Made by a program: the position numbers and the translations under genes
Source of the DNA: Clostridia bacterium
GTDB taxonomy: Bacteria > Bacillota_A > Clostridia > Christensenellales > UBA1242
NCBI GenBank assembly: GCA_017466005.1
Contig: JAFTUZ010000109.1
Coordinates: 1-6,551 of the forward strand
Length of the DNA stretch: 6,551 nucleotides
Direction of reading: 5' to 3'
Notes under the pieces: model-generated
Told to the model about the DNA's origin: nothing
What the model saw: only the letters and a program-made list of their open reading frames with translations
The model's database searches: none
In this document: positions 5,788-6,551 of the stretch, in pieces
Position numbering within the stretch: the first letter of the stretch is position 1
Layout of the letters: the number at the start of each line of letters is the position of its first letter

Positions 5788-5813
5788 ACCCGCCTATATA
5801 GGTGGGTTTTTTT
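5788..5813 (+). terminator. Rho-independent terminator of the rubrerythrin gene
   Basis: ACCCGCCTA (5788-5796) pairs with TAGGTGGGT (5799-5807) with one G·U pair and a 2-nt nominal loop that will open to four. A seven-T tract (5807-5813) follows. It begins 10 bp after the tandem stop codons. Confidence 0.93.
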
Positions 5814-5824
5814 ATTAAAAAAGG

Positions 5825-5853
5825 TTGTCAAGTTTTTAAAATTGTGCTAATAT
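5825..5853 (+). promoter_or_regulatory. Sigma-A promoter of the last gene
   Basis: TTGTCA (5825-5830), a 17-bp spacer and TAATAT (5848-5853) with TG at 5845-5846 (extended -10). The start of the spacer (AAGTTTTTA) resembles that of the rubrerythrin promoter. A start near 5860 gives a leader of about 75 nt. Confidence 0.7.
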
Positions 5854-5887
5854 AAGTTTGGTATTTTAATGCTAGTTTTACATAAAA

Positions 5888-5915
5888 ATTATTTTGTGTA
5901 TATGCTTAAAATAAT
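5888..5915 (+). repeat. Inverted repeat in the leader of the last gene
   Basis: ATTATTTT (5888-5895) and AAAATAAT (5908-5915) are perfect complements around a 12-nt loop. The stem has no G-C pair, so it is weak. It ends 10 bp before the Shine-Dalgarno. No riboswitch class is recognised in this leader. Confidence 0.3.
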
Positions 5916-5925
5916 ATTTATTTGC

Positions 5926-5930
5926 GAGGT
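5926..5930 (+). promoter_or_regulatory. Ribosome binding site that decides start 5935
   Basis: GAGGT lies 4 bp before ATG 5935. The frame is also open upstream to an in-frame ATG at 5869, which would add 22 mostly hydrophobic residues (MLVLHKNYFVYMLK...). That ATG has no Shine-Dalgarno and would lie only about 10 nt into the predicted transcript, so 5935 is preferred. Confidence 0.65.
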
Positions 5931-5934
5931 AATT

Positions 5935-6551
5935 ATGGTTACACATTATGATTCAAAAAGATACTATAAAAATGCACTAGATAGGTTGTATAATTTAAAC
6001 GATTATAAAGCAAGGCAAGAATTGGTTGAAAATGCTATAAATTATACTATTAAATATAAAGATAGCATTGACCAAAAAGCTTGTGCGGATTTTTTTGTTT
6101 CTGCATATGTAGAAAAAGATGATTTAGAAAAAATTTTAAGTAATGTAGAGTTTAATAACTATAACAAAGGTAGATTAAATAAAAAAATTGATTATTTAGA
6201 AGAAAATTACAATAAAATGGATAAAGCAAAAAAGGCGGTAATTGAACTTAAAAAAGGATATGCTAATCCAAAAACAGAACAAGAAACAGCTGAGTTTGTA
6301 GAAAAAGTAAGTAATGCTTTAAAACTTACCGAAAATCAGTTTATTGTGCGTGTTATTGTAGATGATGTTATAGAATATGCTAAAAATAATAAAGATTTAA
6401 TAAATACTACAAGTTATGCTTCTTTTGTTGCTAGCAATAGTGTTAATAAAAGACAACTTAAATATGCTTATGATGTTTTAGAATTATCTGATAAAGAAAA
6501 AGAGTTTTTTGAAAAATTTATTAAATATAAAAACAATTCTGACTTAAAAAT
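5935..6551 (+). CDS. Uncharacterised helical protein, 3'-truncated by window edge
   Basis: Not recognised. At least 205 codons without a stop run to the window end, translated from the sequence starting MVTHYDSKRYYKNALDRLYN. The product is rich in Lys, Glu, Asn and Asp, has only one cysteine, and has no signal peptide or membrane segment from this start. It looks almost entirely alpha-helical. Three segments resemble each other: residues about 32-70, 98-138 and 143-182. Each has a hydrophobic helix, a KD/N-rich turn, an A-x-F (ADF 51-53, AEF 119-121, ASF 162-164) and a second helix with V and L at matching places. The first and third align without gaps over 36 residues with about 11 identities. 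This suggests a tandem-repeat or repeated small-helical-domain protein; helix-turn-helix DNA binding is possible but unproven. Promoter 5825-5853 and RBS 5926-5930 show it is a separate unit. Confidence 0.75.
   Translation, partial: MVTHYDSKRYYKNALDRLYNLNDYKARQELVENAINYTIKYKDSIDQKACADFFVSAYVEKDDLEKILSNVEFNNYNKGRLNKKIDYLEENYNKMDKAKKAVIELKKGYANPKTEQETAEFVEKVSNALKLTENQFIVRVIVDDVIEYAKNNKDLINTTSYASFVASNSVNKRQLKYAYDVLELSDKEKEFFEKFIKYKNNSDLK

Noticed and set aside
1..6551. Mobile element, CRISPR array, toxin-antitoxin or defence cassette.
   Set aside because: No transposase or integrase motif, spaced direct repeats, target-site duplication or paired small genes could be seen on either strand.

Overview
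The window comes from a low-G+C (roughly 30% by eye), endospore-forming bacterium of the Clostridia type. Four things point there: an intact sporulation sigma factor K gene, an RNase P RNA of the ancestral type A fold rather than the Bacillus-like type B, a clostridial-style rubrerythrin, and strong A/T codon bias with TAA stops throughout. All recognisable genes lie on the + strand, but they look like separate transcription units, most with their own promoter or terminator, not one operon.

Layout. (1) 1-707: 3' part of a class I SAM-dependent methyltransferase whose true start lies before the window, followed by a rho-independent terminator (739-772). (2) 839-1543: sigK, uninterrupted and with a hydrophobic pro-sequence-like N-terminus. 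It is preceded by a run of seven G as Shine-Dalgarno and by an exact match to the SpoIIID consensus. (3) 1613-2092: rnpB unit, with a perfect TTGACA-17-TATAAT promoter, a ~407-nt type A RNase P RNA with a greatly lengthened P12 arm, and a strong terminator. (4) 2110-3831: a 573-residue Lys/Asn/Ile-rich protein with one N-terminal membrane segment and no family I can recognise. (5) 3892-5160: rarA (AAA+ ATPase), full length but split by one in-frame TAA at codon 192. (6) 5224-5775: rubrerythrin with its own promoter and a strong terminator. (7) 5935-6551: start of an unrecognised helical, charged protein with three similar segments, cut off by the window end.

How the genes relate. sigK serves late mother-cell gene expression in sporulation, rnpB tRNA 5'-end maturation, rarA rescue of stalled replication forks, and rubrerythrin peroxide removal in an anaerobe. 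They are housekeeping or stress genes that share a neighbourhood rather than a pathway.

I see no mobile element, CRISPR array, tRNA gene or defence cassette. The most notable observations are the single nonsense codon in an otherwise intact rarA, the expanded P12 arm of RNase P RNA, and the two unrecognised proteins.
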